64,000 bases of DNA from Elusimicrobia bacterium GWA2_56_46. Its GTDB lineage: Bacteria; Elusimicrobiota; Elusimicrobia; Elusimicrobiales; UBA9959. Of the stretch, positions 29,113 to 38,543 are shown piece after piece (the stretch's first letter is position 1; every line of letters begins with the position of its first letter). A program made the position numbers and the translations under genes. Where the stretch lies: assembly GCA_001799575.1 (NCBI GenBank), contig MGTT01000020.1, positions 1 through 64,000 on the forward strand, read 5' to 3'. A model generated the notes under the pieces. The model had not been told where the DNA came from. It searched no databases and saw only the letters and a program-made list of their open reading frames with translations.

Positions 29113-29323
29113 TGCGGGGTGCGACAGATAAGGAAGCAATTCCTTCGTATTAAGGGAATTACCCCTTCGGGGGGGTCAGTGAAACGACTGAGCCTGGCGA
29201 AGGAAGCGAACGCGGAAGGGGGGCAGCGCCCCCCTCCGGGAGCACCGGCCCGATTTCCTCTAGAGGGCCGGCGGTAATCCGCCCCGCGCATTCGGCGCGG
29301 GGTGCGACAGTGGAGGCTCCAAC
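29113..29323 (+). promoter_or_regulatory. Highly structured 5' leader of leuS
   Basis: TATACT at 29103-29108, then hairpins at 29162-29172, 29176-29192, 29213-29237, 29245-29271 and 29283-29302. The sequence GCGGGGTGCGACAG is repeated at both ends. Confidence 0.6.
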
Positions 29324-31885
29324 GTGAGAACATCTGAGATCCCTGATTTTCATGAAGTGGATAAAAAACGCCAGGCGGCCTGGCAAAAGGCGGGGCTTTT
29401 CAAGACTCCCGCCAGGCCCGGCGCTAAAAAATTCTACTGCCTGGATATGTTTCCCTATCCTTCCGGCGACGGGCTGCATGTGGGGCATACCGAAGGTTAT
29501 ACCGCTTCAGACATCCTGTGCCGCTACAAGCGGATGCGGGGCTTCGACGTGCTGCACCCGATGGGCTGGGACGCTTTCGGCCTGCCGGCGGAGAACTACG
29601 CCATCAGCACCGGCGTGCACCCGGAGATAACCACAAAAAAGAACTGCGAAAATTTCAAGCGGCAGATAGACTCTCTGGGTTTCAGCTATGACTGGGACAA
29701 GGAACTCTATACAACTTCCCCCGACTATTACCGCTGGACACAGTGGATCTTCCTGCGGCTTTTCGAAAAGGGCCTGGCTTACGAGTCCACCATGCCCATC
29801 AACTGGTGTCCCAAATGTAAAACAGGCCTGGCTAACGAAGAAGTCTACCAGGGCCGCTGTGAGCGCTGCGAATCCCCTATCGAACGTAAAAAAATACGGC
29901 AGTGGATGCTGAAGATCACCGCCTACGCCGACCGCCTGCTGGAGGATCTGGAAGGCCTGGACTGGCCGCCGTCCACCATGCATATGCAGAAGAACTGGAT
30001 AGGCCGCTCCGAAGGCGCTGAAATAAAATTCGCGCTGGCCGGGTCGGACAAGACGCTTACGGTCTTCACCACCCGTCCCGATACTATCTACGGCGCCACC
30101 TATATGGTCCTTTCCCCGGAACATCCCCTGGTGCCGGAAATAACCGCCCCGGACCGGAAAGCCGCGATCGACGCCTATATAGCCGCGGCGGCCGGCAAAT
30201 CCGATATGGAACGCACCGAGCTGGAAAAGGATAAGACCGGCGTTTTCACCGGCGCTTACGCCCTGAACCCGCTCAACGGCGCCAGGATCCCGGTGTGGAT
30301 AGCGGATTATGTTCTGACGACCTACGGCACCGGCGCCATCATGGCCGTTCCGGCCCACGACGAACGGGACTGGGATTTTGCCAAAAAATACGACCTCCCG
30401 GTGATCCAGGTCGTCGCCCTGGAGCGGAGCGAGTCACAAGTCACAACTCACAAGTCACAAGCCGGAGGGGGTTCCCTGGGAACCATGGATAAGCCTTTCT
30501 GCGAAGAGGGTGTCGCGATAAATTCGGAACTGATAAACGGCCTCAAGACCCCCGAAGCCGTAAAAAAAATAACGGCCTGGCTGGAAGAAAAGAATATAGG
30601 CGGAGCTAAAGTCAATTTCAAACTGAGGGACTGGGTCTTCTCCCGCCAGCGCTACTGGGGAGAGCCGATCCCGCTGATCCACTGCGGAACATGCGGAGTC
30701 GTACCGGTTCCCGAAGACCAGCTGCCGGTCCTGCTCCCGAAAGTGGAAAAGTACCTGCCGACCGGAACCGGAGAATCGCCGCTGGCCGGTGTCGAGGCCT
30801 GGGTCGCCGTTAAGTGCCCCAGGTGCGGAGGCCCGGGCCGGCGCGAGACCAACACCATGCCGCAGTGGGCCGGCTCCTGCTGGTATTACCTGCGCTTCAT
30901 AGATCCAAAGAACCCGAAAGTTTTCATAGATCCCGCGGCCGAGAAAGCCTGGATGCCGGTGGATCTGTATATCGGCGGCGCGGAACACGCCGTCCTGCAT
31001 CTTTTATACGCGCGGTTCTGGCACAAAGTCCTTTACGACCTGGGCCATGTTTCCGCCAAAGAACCTTTTAAAAAAATGGTGCACCAGGGAATGATCCTCT
31101 CCTACTCCTACCGGGACTCAAAGGGCGTCTACCGCGGCTATGACGAGCTGGAGATCCGCGAAGCCGGCCTGGCCTTCACCAAAGACGGGGAAGAAATAAA
31201 GCCCGTAGTCGAGAAAATGTCGAAGTCCAAAAAGAGCGTCATCAACCCCGATGAGATAGTTAAGCGTTACGGGGCCGACGCTTTCCGCATGTACGAGATG
31301 TTCATGGGTCCGCTGGAAGATTCCAAACCGTGGGACATGCGCGGCATAGAAGGCATCCACCGCTTTTTGAGGCGAGTCTGGGTCTGGGCCGCCGGGCCCG
31401 CTTCAGGCCCTGAAGCGGCGGAAGACGAAGAACTGAAGCTCCTGCGCCACCAGACCATAGCCAAAGTCACGGAAGACCTGGAAAACCTGAAGTTCAACAC
31501 CGCCATCTCGGCGCTGATGATCTATCTCAACAAACTCAATGAAAAAGGGGCGCGGACGCGCCAGGATCTGGAAGTTTTCCTGACGCTCCTGCATCCTTTG
31601 GCTCCGCACATCACCGACGAACTCTGGGAAATGGCCGGAAGCGGAGAAAGTCTCATGGCCAGGCCCTGGCCGGAGGCCGACCAAGCGATACTCTCCTCCA
31701 GACGGCTTGAAATACCGGTGCAGATTAACGGAAAGGTCAAAACCAGGATCTACGCGGGAGAGGGCGCGGACGCGAAGACGCTGGAGAAAGCGGCGCTTGA
31801 AAGCGCCGCCGCGCATCTGCAGGGCAAGACCGTGGTAAAGGTCATCGTAGTGCCGGACAGGCTGGTAAGTATAGTGGCAAAATAG
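29324..31885 (+). CDS. leuS: Leucyl-tRNA synthetase
   Basis: FPYPSGDGLHVGHTEGYTASDI, MGWDAFGLPAENYAI, KMSKSKKSVINPDEIV. Confidence 0.98.
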   Translation: MRTSEIPDFHEVDKKRQAAWQKAGLFKTPARPGAKKFYCLDMFPYPSGDGLHVGHTEGYTASDILCRYKRMRGFDVLHPMGWDAFGLPAENYAISTGVHPEITTKKNCENFKRQIDSLGFSYDWDKELYTTSPDYYRWTQWIFLRLFEKGLAYESTMPINWCPKCKTGLANEEVYQGRCERCESPIERKKIRQWMLKITAYADRLLEDLEGLDWPPSTMHMQKNWIGRSEGAEIKFALAGSDKTLTVFTTRPDTIYGATYMVLSPEHPLVPEITAPDRKAAIDAYIAAAAGKSDMERTELEKDKTGVFTGAYALNPLNGARIPVWIADYVLTTYGTGAIMAVPAHDERDWDFAKKYDLPVIQVVALERSESQVTTHKSQAGGGSLGTMDKPFCEEGVAINSELINGLKTPEAVKKITAWLEEKNIGGAKVNFKLRDWVFSRQRYWGEPIPLIHCGTCGVVPVPEDQLPVLLPKVEKYLPTGTGESPLAGVEAWVAVKCPRCGGPGRRETNTMPQWAGSCWYYLRFIDPKNPKVFIDPAAEKAWMPVDLYIGGAEHAVLHLLYARFWHKVLYDLGHVSAKEPFKKMVHQGMILSYSYRDSKGVYRGYDELEIREAGLAFTKDGEEIKPVVEKMSKSKKSVINPDEIVKRYGADAFRMYEMFMGPLEDSKPWDMRGIEGIHRFLRRVWVWAAGPASGPEAAEDEELKLLRHQTIAKVTEDLENLKFNTAISALMIYLNKLNEKGARTRQDLEVFLTLLHPLAPHITDELWEMAGSGESLMARPWPEADQAILSSRRLEIPVQINGKVKTRIYAGEGADAKTLEKAALESAAAHLQGKTVVKVIVVPDRLVSIVAK
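30431..30461 (+). repeat. In-frame heptamer array (AGTCACA type) inside leuS
   Basis: GTCACAA GTCACAA CTCACAA GTCACAA, encoding SESQVTTHKSQAG. Confidence 0.75.
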
Positions 31886-31895
31886 GGGGGTTTTT

Positions 31896-32486
31896 ATGAA
31901 CATTAAAAAGTATATTCTGCCGGCGGCCGTCCTGGGACTGCTCGCCGCGTGCTCCACTTCGGAAATAACGTACCGGCCCGCAGAGCAGAAGCTGCCGCAG
32001 CACATAAAACGCATTTCGATAAGGCCTTTCGCCAATAAGACCCATCAGTTCGGCCTTGAAGAAAAGATCACGCTCAAGACCATAGACGAATTCCTGAAGA
32101 ACGGGGAATACGCCGTCTCTCCGGAGAATTCGGCCCAGGGCGTCATTGTGGGAGAGATAAACCACTACATCCTCACGCCCATCCAGTACGACGTCAATCT
32201 GGTGCCCACGGTCTATAAACTCAACGTGATAGTCTCCGTGAGCTTCCTTGACAAGAGCGCCAACCGTTACCTTTGGGAGGAACCGGCGCTGCAGGCCGTA
32301 AAGATGTATTCCGCCTCCACGCTGCCCGGGGGCATGACGGAAGAGGCCGCCCGCGAATCCCTCTGGGAGATCCTGGCCAAGGACATCGTCAAGCGCACGG
32401 TGGAAGGCTTCGGCTCGGCCACCAGCGCCAGCCAGAAAAAGATCCCGCAGAATATGCCGCCGGCGGCGGAAAATCCCGCGCCCTGA
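31896..32486 (+). CDS. lptE: LptE-like LPS-assembly lipoprotein
   Basis: Lipobox-like LGLLAACS; conserved position between leuS and holA; IKRISIRPFANKTHQFGLEEKIT. Confidence 0.8.
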   Translation: MNIKKYILPAAVLGLLAACSTSEITYRPAEQKLPQHIKRISIRPFANKTHQFGLEEKITLKTIDEFLKNGEYAVSPENSAQGVIVGEINHYILTPIQYDVNLVPTVYKLNVIVSVSFLDKSANRYLWEEPALQAVKMYSASTLPGGMTEEAARESLWEILAKDIVKRTVEGFGSATSASQKKIPQNMPPAAENPAP

Positions 32487-32487
32487 T

Positions 32488-33501
32488 ATGACCGACCTAT
32501 CCCCGGCGGATCTGATCAGGGAATGGGCCGGAGGAAAAATCCGACCCGTCTGCTGTCTCACCGGCGAGGAACGCTCTTTCAAGGACGACGCCGTAAAAAA
32601 ACTCCTGGCCGCCTTCAAAACCGACGCTTTCAACTTTTCGGAATACGACGCCGAGACCGCCGATATCGATGATCTCATAAGCGCCGCCATGACCCCCAGC
32701 CTGCTGGCCGGCACGCGCCTCATCCTGCTGAAAGGCGCCGAGAAACTGAAGAAAGAGCCGGCCGCGGCGCTTGCCGCCTATCTGAAAAACCCCTCCGAGG
32801 CCGCCATGCTGGTCCTCCTGCTGGATAAAAAGACCGACGCGGCGGAGCTCCTCATAAAAAGCCTGTCCGCCTCGGCCGCGGCGGCTCATTTCGCCCCCCT
32901 GGAAGGAGCCGAAGGCGTGAGCTACGCGAGAGAACTGGTGGAAAAGGAAGGCCTGCGCGCTTCCGGCGCGGCCCTGGAACTGCTGACGGAGATGTGCTCC
33001 TCCGACGCCGCGACCCTGAAGCAGGAAGTCGCCAAACTTTCCGCCTGGCGGCACGGCAGCAAAAAGCAGCTGGAACCGGAAGATATAATGGAGTCCGCCG
33101 GTTATTCCAGAACCCTGAATCCGTTCGAGTTCTCGAACGCGGTGACCGCGAAAAACGGGCCGCTCGCCTGCGAAATAGCCGACAAAATGATGAGCGAGGG
33201 CGCCGAGCCGGTGGGCATAGTCATAAATACCGCTTATATCATCGAGAAATTACTGAAAGTGAAAAAAACCGCCGCGGGCCCGGCGGGGAGCCGGGACGGC
33301 CTGGACTCCAGCGCCGCTTACTCCCTGGGGATGAATCCCGGTTATTACCACCGGCTCCTGGGCGCGGCCGGCGCTTTCCCGCTTGAAAAACTTTTGCGGC
33401 TCCTCAACCGCTGCCTGGAAGTGGAAGCGCTGCTTAAATCTTCCTCCGGCAGGGATCCGAAACTTCTGGTAAGACAATTGATCTTTGAAATAACCAGATA
33501 A
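32488..33501 (+). CDS. holA: DNA polymerase III subunit delta
   Basis: VCCLTGEERSFKDDAVKKLL, TPSLLAGTRLILLKGAEKLKKE, SDAATLKQEVAKLSAW. Confidence 0.88.
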   Translation: MTDLSPADLIREWAGGKIRPVCCLTGEERSFKDDAVKKLLAAFKTDAFNFSEYDAETADIDDLISAAMTPSLLAGTRLILLKGAEKLKKEPAAALAAYLKNPSEAAMLVLLLDKKTDAAELLIKSLSASAAAAHFAPLEGAEGVSYARELVEKEGLRASGAALELLTEMCSSDAATLKQEVAKLSAWRHGSKKQLEPEDIMESAGYSRTLNPFEFSNAVTAKNGPLACEIADKMMSEGAEPVGIVINTAYIIEKLLKVKKTAAGPAGSRDGLDSSAAYSLGMNPGYYHRLLGAAGAFPLEKLLRLLNRCLEVEALLKSSSGRDPKLLVRQLIFEITR

Positions 33502-33507
33502 AGAGCG

Positions 33508-33623
33508 ACGCCATAGGCCGTAAGCCATATGCAGAGGGGATGCCATAAGCTTTACGCCAAAAACCATAAACTCGTAAGGGAATTCCTTAAAAGCTTATGG
33601 CCTAAGGCTTATGGCCTATGGCA
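33508..33623. repeat. Inverted heptamer arrays (GCCATAA type)
   Basis: GCCATAG GCCGTAA GCCATAT ... centre AAGGGAATTCCTT ... GGCCTAA GGCTTAT GGCCTAT GGC. Confidence 0.7.
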
Positions 33624-33638
33624 GTCATGCTCAATCGA

Positions 33639-33935
33639 TTATTTTACGGAAGGATTATTCGCGATACTTTTGATGCGCAGAGCCAGCCGTGATTTCTTCC
33701 TCGCGGCCGCTTTCCAGTGGACGGTGCCGGTCTTGGCGGCCTTATCCAGGAGGGCATAGACCTTGGGCAGAAGCTTCTGCGCGTTCTCTATGTCCTTTTT
33801 AGCGACCAAAAGGCCGAATTCTTTGGCGGCGTCGTGGATCCTGGTCTTCACACCCCTGTTCTTGGAGGCGAGCTTCTCGGATTTGCGCCACGCTTTGATA
33901 CCGCTGGTATGCCGTCCGGTCTTAAGTTTAGCCAT
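33639..33935 (-). CDS. rpsT: 30S ribosomal protein S20
   Basis: VKTRIHDAAKEFGLL...ALLDKAAKTGTVHWKAAARKKSRLALRI. Confidence 0.95.
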   Translation of the reverse strand: MAKLKTGRHTSGIKAWRKSEKLASKNRGVKTRIHDAAKEFGLLVAKKDIENAQKLLPKVYALLDKAAKTGTVHWKAAARKKSRLALRIKSIANNPSVK

Positions 33936-33956
33936 ATTGGTATAGTCTATTATTTT

Positions 33957-35519
33957 ATGCGAGAGAAATCAACACCCCCTCCACCCCACTCCTCGTTCCT
34001 GGAAAACCTCCGGGCTCTCAGTTCCGCGACCCTGCTGACCAAGGTGCTGGGCTACGCGCGCGACGCCGGGCTTGTGGCCGTCTTCGGGGGCGGGGCGCTG
34101 ACCGACGCTTACTACGCGGCTTTCCGCATCCTGAACGTCTTCAGGCGGACGGTGGGCGAAGGCGCGGTAAACGCCGGCTTCATCCCGGCGCTGGAAAAGG
34201 AAAAAGCGGTCTCAAGCGCACACGGCGCGGTTTTTTTCAGCGCCGCCTGGACGCTGGTATTTTTTGTCTCGCTGGCGCTGGCGTCCCTGGGCGCTATTTT
34301 CCGCCACGACCTGGTAAGACTCACCTCCTACGGCTTTACCGCGCGGCCCGAACAATTCCTCCTGACGGCGGCGGTGACCGCCATCCTGATGCCTCACCTT
34401 ATCTTTGTGAATGTTTCGGCGCTGTTCCAGTCGGCGCTCAACGCGGCGGGAAAGTTCTTCCTCCCCGCCCTGGCCCCGGCGGCTTTCTCGCTTTCCATCA
34501 TCGCCTACCTGCTCTTTATGGCCGGCTCCGGCGGCGCGGGCCTGGCCGACAATGTAAAGATCATGGGCCTGGCCGGCGCGGCTTCGCTCTCCGGCCTTAT
34601 CCAGGTGCTTATCCTGCTGCCGATGCTTAAAAAGGCGGGTTATGGTCTCGCTTTATCCAACCCGTTCAAAAACGCCGCCGTCTCCCGGTCCCTGCTTCTG
34701 GCAGCGCCCGCCGCCGCGGCCATGGCGCAGGACCAGATCGCGCTTTTCGTTAACACCATGTTCGCGAGTTTTCTGGAGCCCGGCTCCATCACCGCGATCT
34801 ATAACGCCGCGCGCGTGATCCAGTTCCCCGTTTCTCTTTTCGCCGCCGCGGCCGCCTCCGTGACGCTGCCTGAACTTTCAAGACATTCGGCGGACAACGA
34901 GCCGGAGAGGTTCGGGGCGGTTCTCGGCGGGGCCTTTAAAACCACCGCCCTTATCATCATTCCCGCCGCGCTGGGCCTCATGGCCCTGAGCCTGCCCATC
35001 TGCCGGACGCTGTTCGAACACGGCCGCTTCACGCGCGAACAGAGCGGCCTCACGGCGGGGGTGCTTTTCTACCTGTCGCTCGGCCTGGCGGGCTTTGGCG
35101 TGAACAAGCTGGCGGCTTCCGCCTGTTACGGAGCGGGCGACGTGAAAACCCCAGTCAAAATAGTCCTGTTCCAGACCGCCCTGAACGCCGCCCTCTGTTT
35201 CCCGCTCATGCGGGCCATGGGCGCCGAAGGCCTGGCCCTGGCCACCGCCCTCAGTTCCCTGGCGGCCGCGGCGCTGTTCATCAGGGCGGCAAAAATCAGG
35301 GGAGCTTTTTACCGCGTAGAACCCGGCTTTTATCTTAAAACCCTGGCGGCTTCGGCGCTGATGTGCGCGTTCTGTCTCGGCGCCACGCGCCTGCTCTCGG
35401 ACGTTCACCCCGCGTACACGGTGGCCCTGGCGGTGCCGGGCGGCATCGCGATATATTTCGGAGCGCTTAAAATTTTACGATTGGAAGAGCGTAAACTCCT
35501 CACCGGCGGACGGTTCTGA
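33957..35519 (+). CDS. murJ: Lipid II flippase MurJ
   Basis: LTKVLGYARDAGLVAVFGGGALTDAYYAAFRILNVFRRTVGEGAVNAGFIPAL; multiple TM segments. Confidence 0.93.
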   Translation: MREKSTPPPPHSSFLENLRALSSATLLTKVLGYARDAGLVAVFGGGALTDAYYAAFRILNVFRRTVGEGAVNAGFIPALEKEKAVSSAHGAVFFSAAWTLVFFVSLALASLGAIFRHDLVRLTSYGFTARPEQFLLTAAVTAILMPHLIFVNVSALFQSALNAAGKFFLPALAPAAFSLSIIAYLLFMAGSGGAGLADNVKIMGLAGAASLSGLIQVLILLPMLKKAGYGLALSNPFKNAAVSRSLLLAAPAAAAMAQDQIALFVNTMFASFLEPGSITAIYNAARVIQFPVSLFAAAAASVTLPELSRHSADNEPERFGAVLGGAFKTTALIIIPAALGLMALSLPICRTLFEHGRFTREQSGLTAGVLFYLSLGLAGFGVNKLAASACYGAGDVKTPVKIVLFQTALNAALCFPLMRAMGAEGLALATALSSLAAAALFIRAAKIRGAFYRVEPGFYLKTLAASALMCAFCLGATRLLSDVHPAYTVALAVPGGIAIYFGALKILRLEERKLLTGGRF

Positions 35520-35520
35520 T

Positions 35521-36831
35521 ATGGATCTAAGCCACCTCCCCTCCCGGCCCGGCGTCTACCTGATGCGCGACGAAGCCGCCAACATAATATACATCGGCAA
35601 GGCCAAAGACCTGCGCAAACGCGTGGGACAGTACTTCATGACCGGCGCCGGAAAGCGGGACGCAAAGATCCCGAACCTGACGGCTCTCATCAGGCAGATA
35701 GACTACATCGCCGCCGCCAGCGAACGCGAGGCCCTGCTGCTGGAAAGGGAACTGATCGGGCGGTATCAGCCCTTTTTCAACGTCCTCTGGAAAGACGCCA
35801 AAAGCTATCCCTACGTAAAGATAACGAAAGAAGAATTTCCCAGGATCTTCTTTACCCGGAAAAAGACAGCCGACGGCGGCCTGTATTTCGGCCCTTACCC
35901 GAAAGTCGAGCCCCTCAAGAACCTGCTGCGCTACCTTTGGCGCATCAACTTCATAAATCTGCGCCGCTGCCGCTGGGACTTTCCCGGGACAAAACCGCTG
36001 GAGCCTAAAAGAATCAACGCCTGTCTCTATTACCACACGGGGCAATGTCCCGCCCCCTGCGCCGGTAAGATCTCGCCCGCCGGATACCGCAGGCTGGCCG
36101 GGCGGACAGCGGATTTTTTCAGGGGCGACTTCGGCAGGCTCCTGAAAGAATTCAGGGCCGGAATGGCGGCCAGTTCGAAGGCGCTGGACTATGAGAAAGC
36201 GGGCAACTACAGGGATTTTATCGGGGCGATAGAGCACATGGCCGAAAGGGTGCGGATAAGGGAATTCAGGAAAGACCTGGTGGAAAAAGAAATCTCAAAG
36301 ACCGGCGCCGTCACGGCGCTGATGAAAGACCTCGGCCTGCCGAAGCCTCCGGCGCATATCGAGGCTTTCGACACTTCCAGCATGCACGGCGCCCACGCCG
36401 CGGCCGCCTCGGTCTGTTTTATAGACGGCCTGAAGAACGCGGTTCATTACCGGCGCTACAAGATGCGTTTTGAGAACGCTCCGGGCGGTTCCGACGATAT
36501 CGCGATGATAAAGGAAACCGTCAAAAGGCGTCTGTCGCATTTTGTTAAAAGCGGGGAGTCTCTGCCGGATCTGCTGCTTATCGACGGCGGGAAAGGGCAG
36601 TTGGCCGGAGCCATGGGCGCCATGAGGGAACTGAAGCTGAAAGTCCCCGTCATAGCCCTGGCCAAGAAACTGGAAGAAATATACGTCCCCTTTAAACCCC
36701 ATCCGGTGCGCCTGGAGCCCGGCCATCCGGGTCTCCTGCTCCTTGAGGCCATCCGCGACGAAGTCCACCGCTTCGGAGTCACCTACCACAGAAAACTCCG
36801 GGACAAAGAAATCTTAAACTACGAAGAATAA
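35521..36831 (+). CDS. uvrC: UvrC-family excinuclease subunit, lacking the C-terminal (HhH)2 region
   Basis: PSRPGVYLMRDEAANIIYIGKAKDLRKRVGQYF (GIY-YIG), ACLYYHTGQCPAPCAG, IEAFDTSSMHG...DLLLIDGGKGQL. Ends at TYHRKLRDKEILNYEE. Confidence 0.9.
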   Translation: MDLSHLPSRPGVYLMRDEAANIIYIGKAKDLRKRVGQYFMTGAGKRDAKIPNLTALIRQIDYIAAASEREALLLERELIGRYQPFFNVLWKDAKSYPYVKITKEEFPRIFFTRKKTADGGLYFGPYPKVEPLKNLLRYLWRINFINLRRCRWDFPGTKPLEPKRINACLYYHTGQCPAPCAGKISPAGYRRLAGRTADFFRGDFGRLLKEFRAGMAASSKALDYEKAGNYRDFIGAIEHMAERVRIREFRKDLVEKEISKTGAVTALMKDLGLPKPPAHIEAFDTSSMHGAHAAAASVCFIDGLKNAVHYRRYKMRFENAPGGSDDIAMIKETVKRRLSHFVKSGESLPDLLLIDGGKGQLAGAMGAMRELKLKVPVIALAKKLEEIYVPFKPHPVRLEPGHPGLLLLEAIRDEVHRFGVTYHRKLRDKEILNYEE

Positions 36832-36841
36832 AGCAACGTAG

Positions 36842-36897
36842 GGGCAAAGATGCCAGGCTTATTTTTCAGCAGAAAAATGTGCCTGGCTCCTTTGCCA
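36842..36897. repeat. Inverted hairpin repeat D1
   Basis: GCAAAGATGCCAGGCTTATTTTTCAGCAGAAAAATGTGCCTGGCTCCTTTGCC. The reverse complement recurs at 38703-38757 with one visible difference. Confidence 0.9.
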
Positions 36898-36902
36898 AAA
36901 TA

Positions 36903-37060
36903 CGAGGCTAATGAACTTTGCGCTATATAGTGACCCGGCGGCTGCCAGTTCGGGGTCCTGTCGGGGTCGTGCCTTTCCGCTGCCCTCGGCGACCTGCGGG
37001 ACGAAAAGGCACGGCCCCGCCACCCCAACGATACCCGCCGGCACCACTTCACTATTCCCT
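36903..37060 (-). repeat. Structured repeat element, copy C
   Basis: Minus strand GGGGTGGCGGGGCCGTGCCTTTTCGTCCCGCAGGTCGCCGAGGGCAGCGGAAAGGCACGACCCCGACAGGACCCCGAAC...CATTAGCC aligns with copies A and B. 15-bp stem with one mismatch (36962-36976/37005-37019). Confidence 0.75.
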
Positions 37061-37357
37061 TATCCTATCCTAATCCTGAAATTATTAAAAAATATAATAT
37101 ATTCCCACCCTTTTGATGGTACGGCGAATTTACCCACCCATCGGTCGCCGCCAAACTTATAAAAATTTGCGCTATAACCAGAATTTAGGGCATAATACCA
37201 TAGGTTAGGCATATCAACCCACATAAGGAAAATCCTTTTGGCAAAGACAATGCGGTGGGTCTCAAAACTCGCGTTCGAATCCGTCAGCCCATAGAGAACC
37301 ACAACGGAAAACAGCAGTATTTCATGAAATTTAAATTCTAAATATGTGGATTATTAT

Positions 37358-38497
37358 ATGAAAATTCAATTGGCGGCCAAATCCATCATTCCTTCGGTCT
37401 ATAAAATACCCGGCGGGCATAATATTTTTGAATTAATGCTGCAGGGGATTGTGGTTCAAAATGAGGATAAGGCGCCGGCAGTTGTTGAAGAGTTGATTTT
37501 CTCCCTCTACAGAGGAAATGATTTGTATGAGCAAAGAATACTGGGGGGGAAGAATTTGCGTCAAAGCATAAAAAATAGAAGCGAAAATATTAAAAAAGGG
37601 CTTATAAATTTCCCTCAAGCATTAAATATTGCTTTTTCAAAAAATATTCCCTCCCATATCAAGGTGTCAAATAATTGTTCCCTTAAGAGCGGCGAAAGTA
37701 TATTTGCAGGCATATTTGTTTCGCTTCTGGACTATGTTCCGAATAAGATAGCTGTTACCGTCATTTTTAATCAAACAAATAAAACATGCCGGGTTGAAAG
37801 ATCGTTTTTATTGAGAGAGTATAAATGTAAAAACAAATATATTTTGCCGCTTAAAGGTGCCGTCGCTTGCTTATGCGGACCGGCTGAAGGTTTAAGCCAT
37901 CACCGGTCTCTAACGTCCCAGGAATTCGCGTTTGATTTTGTTCCATTGAGCGATGATTTTAAAATGTTGTTCAAATCAGGTAGTTCAAAAAATAAGAATT
38001 TTCACGCTTTTAATAAAAAAGTCATAGCTCCTGCCGCGGGCACCATTGTTTTTGCCCGGGATGGAATCGTTGAAAATGATCAGTTTGGCGTTTGTCCGCC
38101 CACAACCAGGGAAAAGATAGCCAAACATGGATTTTTGCACGCTATCTCCGGCAATATCGTTATTATTGATCATGGGCGCAATGAATATAGTTTTATGGCG
38201 CATTTGTCAAACGGATCTGTAAGAGTTGTCGAAGGACAAAAGGTCGCTCAGGGCCATGTGGTCGGACTACTCGGGAACACCGGAAATTCAACCGCGCCGC
38301 ATTTGCATTATCATCTTATGGATGGCCCTGATTTTTTAACAGCCAGATCGCTTCCGATCCAATTTTCCAATATTATAATTTCTCCCTGGATCGAAGAGTT
38401 TAACAGGTTGACCAGACAATTAAAAAAGGTTCACGCATCCGATGTTATGGAATATGATCTGAATGGTTTGGTTGACCCGATAGTTATGGCTTATTAA
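37358..38497 (+). CDS. M23 family metallopeptidase (LytM-like)
   Basis: GNIVIIDHGRNEYSFMAHLSNGSVRVVEGQKVAQGHVVGLLGNTGNSTAPHLHYHLMDGP. AT-rich relative to its neighbours. Confidence 0.88.
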   Translation: MKIQLAAKSIIPSVYKIPGGHNIFELMLQGIVVQNEDKAPAVVEELIFSLYRGNDLYEQRILGGKNLRQSIKNRSENIKKGLINFPQALNIAFSKNIPSHIKVSNNCSLKSGESIFAGIFVSLLDYVPNKIAVTVIFNQTNKTCRVERSFLLREYKCKNKYILPLKGAVACLCGPAEGLSHHRSLTSQEFAFDFVPLSDDFKMLFKSGSSKNKNFHAFNKKVIAPAAGTIVFARDGIVENDQFGVCPPTTREKIAKHGFLHAISGNIVIIDHGRNEYSFMAHLSNGSVRVVEGQKVAQGHVVGLLGNTGNSTAPHLHYHLMDGPDFLTARSLPIQFSNIIISPWIEEFNRLTRQLKKVHASDVMEYDLNGLVDPIVMAY

Positions 38498-38543
38498 GGC
38501 CGGAACAAATATTATTAGTTTAAGAAGTGCCGGAACTATTGCT

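Noticed and set aside
29113-29323. T-box riboswitch upstream of leuS
   Set aside because: No T-box sequence (AGGGTGGnACCGCG) and no visible specifier/antiterminator arrangement. Kept only as an unclassified structured leader.
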